Of a stretch of 5,307 nucleotides of DNA, positions 4,974 to 5,307 are shown piece after piece. The stretch is taken from the NCBI GenBank assembly GCA_958403605.1, contig CATXYA010000160.1, positions 1-5,307 on the forward strand, read 5' to 3'. Source of the DNA: an uncultured Oscillospiraceae bacterium. GTDB taxonomy: Bacteria; Bacillota; Clostridia; Oscillospirales; Ruminococcaceae. Below the pieces are notes generated by a model. The model was not told where the DNA came from, made no database searches, and saw only the letters and a program-made list of their open reading frames with translations. How positions within the stretch are numbered: the first letter of the stretch is position 1; every line of letters starts with the position of its first letter. The translations under genes were made by a program, and so were the position numbers.

Positions 4974-5307
4974 CCACAGAAGGACGGCTCCAGCGCATAC
5001 TGCAAGGTATCGTCTCAAAAATAATTGCAGGCGGCATTACGCCAGAAGAGGGCAAAAAAGAAAGTGCGATACGAATTAGAGTCGCGGGACATTTGAGAAT
5101 TCCAGCGCTTCCTAGTGACGGATGGTTATTGTGCTTTAAAGTATATTTTAGAAGAAATTTTTCCCACTGAATGGAAATACTTTTCCGAATGCTTTTAGGA
5201 GTGTAGGCAATATGATTTGCCAACTAAATTGGATTCCATTTCTGAGCAAACGCTAAGATTCCATGAAACTGGCAATGTCTTATGCGAGAAGCAGGTACAC
5301 ATATCCT
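4970..5307 (+). pseudogene. Coupled small gene with frameshift and stops, runs off right edge
   Basis: ATG 4970 overlaps the preceding TGA (ATGA), so translation would be coupled. The first 28 codons read well (MTTEGRLQRILQGIVSKIIA then GGITPEEG). Past the A6 tract at 5054-5059 this frame becomes un-protein-like and stops at TGA 5168-5170. The next frame instead continues as KKKVRYELESRDI, EFQRFLVTDGYCALKYILEE, IFPTEWKYFSECF and ECRQYDLPTKLDSISEQTLR to the edge. One extra A in the tract would restore the join (GKKKVRYELE). That second frame also has TGA 5094-5096 and TAG 5196-5198, so this looks like decay rather than programmed frameshifting. Function unknown; the true end lies beyond the window. 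Confidence 0.6.

Noticed and set aside
4695..5018. 107-codon minus-strand frame opposite the 4674-4973 gene
   Set aside because: It is antisense to a gene with a good ribosome binding site and stop/start coupling, and shows no domain or start signal of its own.
5050..5064. Programmed ribosomal frameshift at the A6 tract
   Set aside because: The frame reached after the shift contains TGA and TAG stops, so a regulated fusion product is not supported; decay explains it better.
4912..5223. 103-codon minus-strand frame near the right edge
   Set aside because: It lies opposite two coupled plus-strand genes, with no ribosome binding site noticed and a sequence typical of an antisense shadow.
1..5307. 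tRNA, rRNA, CRISPR arrays or insertion sequence ends
   Set aside because: No cloverleaf, rRNA core motif, regularly spaced direct repeat, transposase frame or terminal inverted repeat pair was recognised by eye.

Overview
The window reads like the chromosome of a gut-type Clostridia (Firmicutes), most likely an Oscillospiraceae-like lineage. The left half is GC-rich. It carries a DUF1537-family acid-sugar kinase beside a PrpR-N regulator, Gram-positive style Shine-Dalgarno sequences and sigma-A type promoters, and compact GC-rich hairpins between genes. This placement comes from gene content and style, not from a database match.

Left block (1-2700): two divergent genes share a promoter region at 641-835. 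Leftward is the N-terminal two-fifths or so of a four-carbon acid sugar kinase, which runs off the left edge. Rightward is a 594-residue regulator with a PrpR-type sensor domain, a PAS-like linker, an AAA+ domain of sigma-54-activator ancestry and a C-terminal Fis-type helix-turn-helix. Its AAA+ domain has lost the GAFTGA loop and the Walker B acidic pair, and no -24/-12 promoter is visible, so it probably does not work as a standard sigma-54 activator. The likely relationship is that the regulator senses a metabolite and controls the kinase gene.

Middle block (2621-3890): a GC-rich, hairpin-dense intergenic stretch with three terminator-like stem-loops separates the regulator from a convergent XRE-family repressor-like gene (minus strand). 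That gene is divergent from a 117-residue protein of unknown function. Their shared intergenic region holds a self-complementary ATTATAAT and an ACAGT-N7-ACTGT dyad, as expected of a self-regulated repressor/target pair. The small gene ends in a strong intrinsic terminator.

Right block (3891-5307): composition becomes visibly AT-richer, and the window holds a tight array of small rightward genes behind a good promoter candidate (3935-3964). At least two, probably three, of the four are broken: a frameshifted remnant (about 4002-4177), a 152-codon gene with one in-frame TAA (4174-4629), an apparently intact 99-codon gene (4674-4973), and a coupled gene (4970 to the right edge) that shifts frame in an A6 tract and then meets two more stops. 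Small, overlapping, decaying, AT-rich genes suggest a horizontally acquired cassette, possibly a set of orphan immunity-type genes of a polymorphic toxin locus. That functional reading is inference only.
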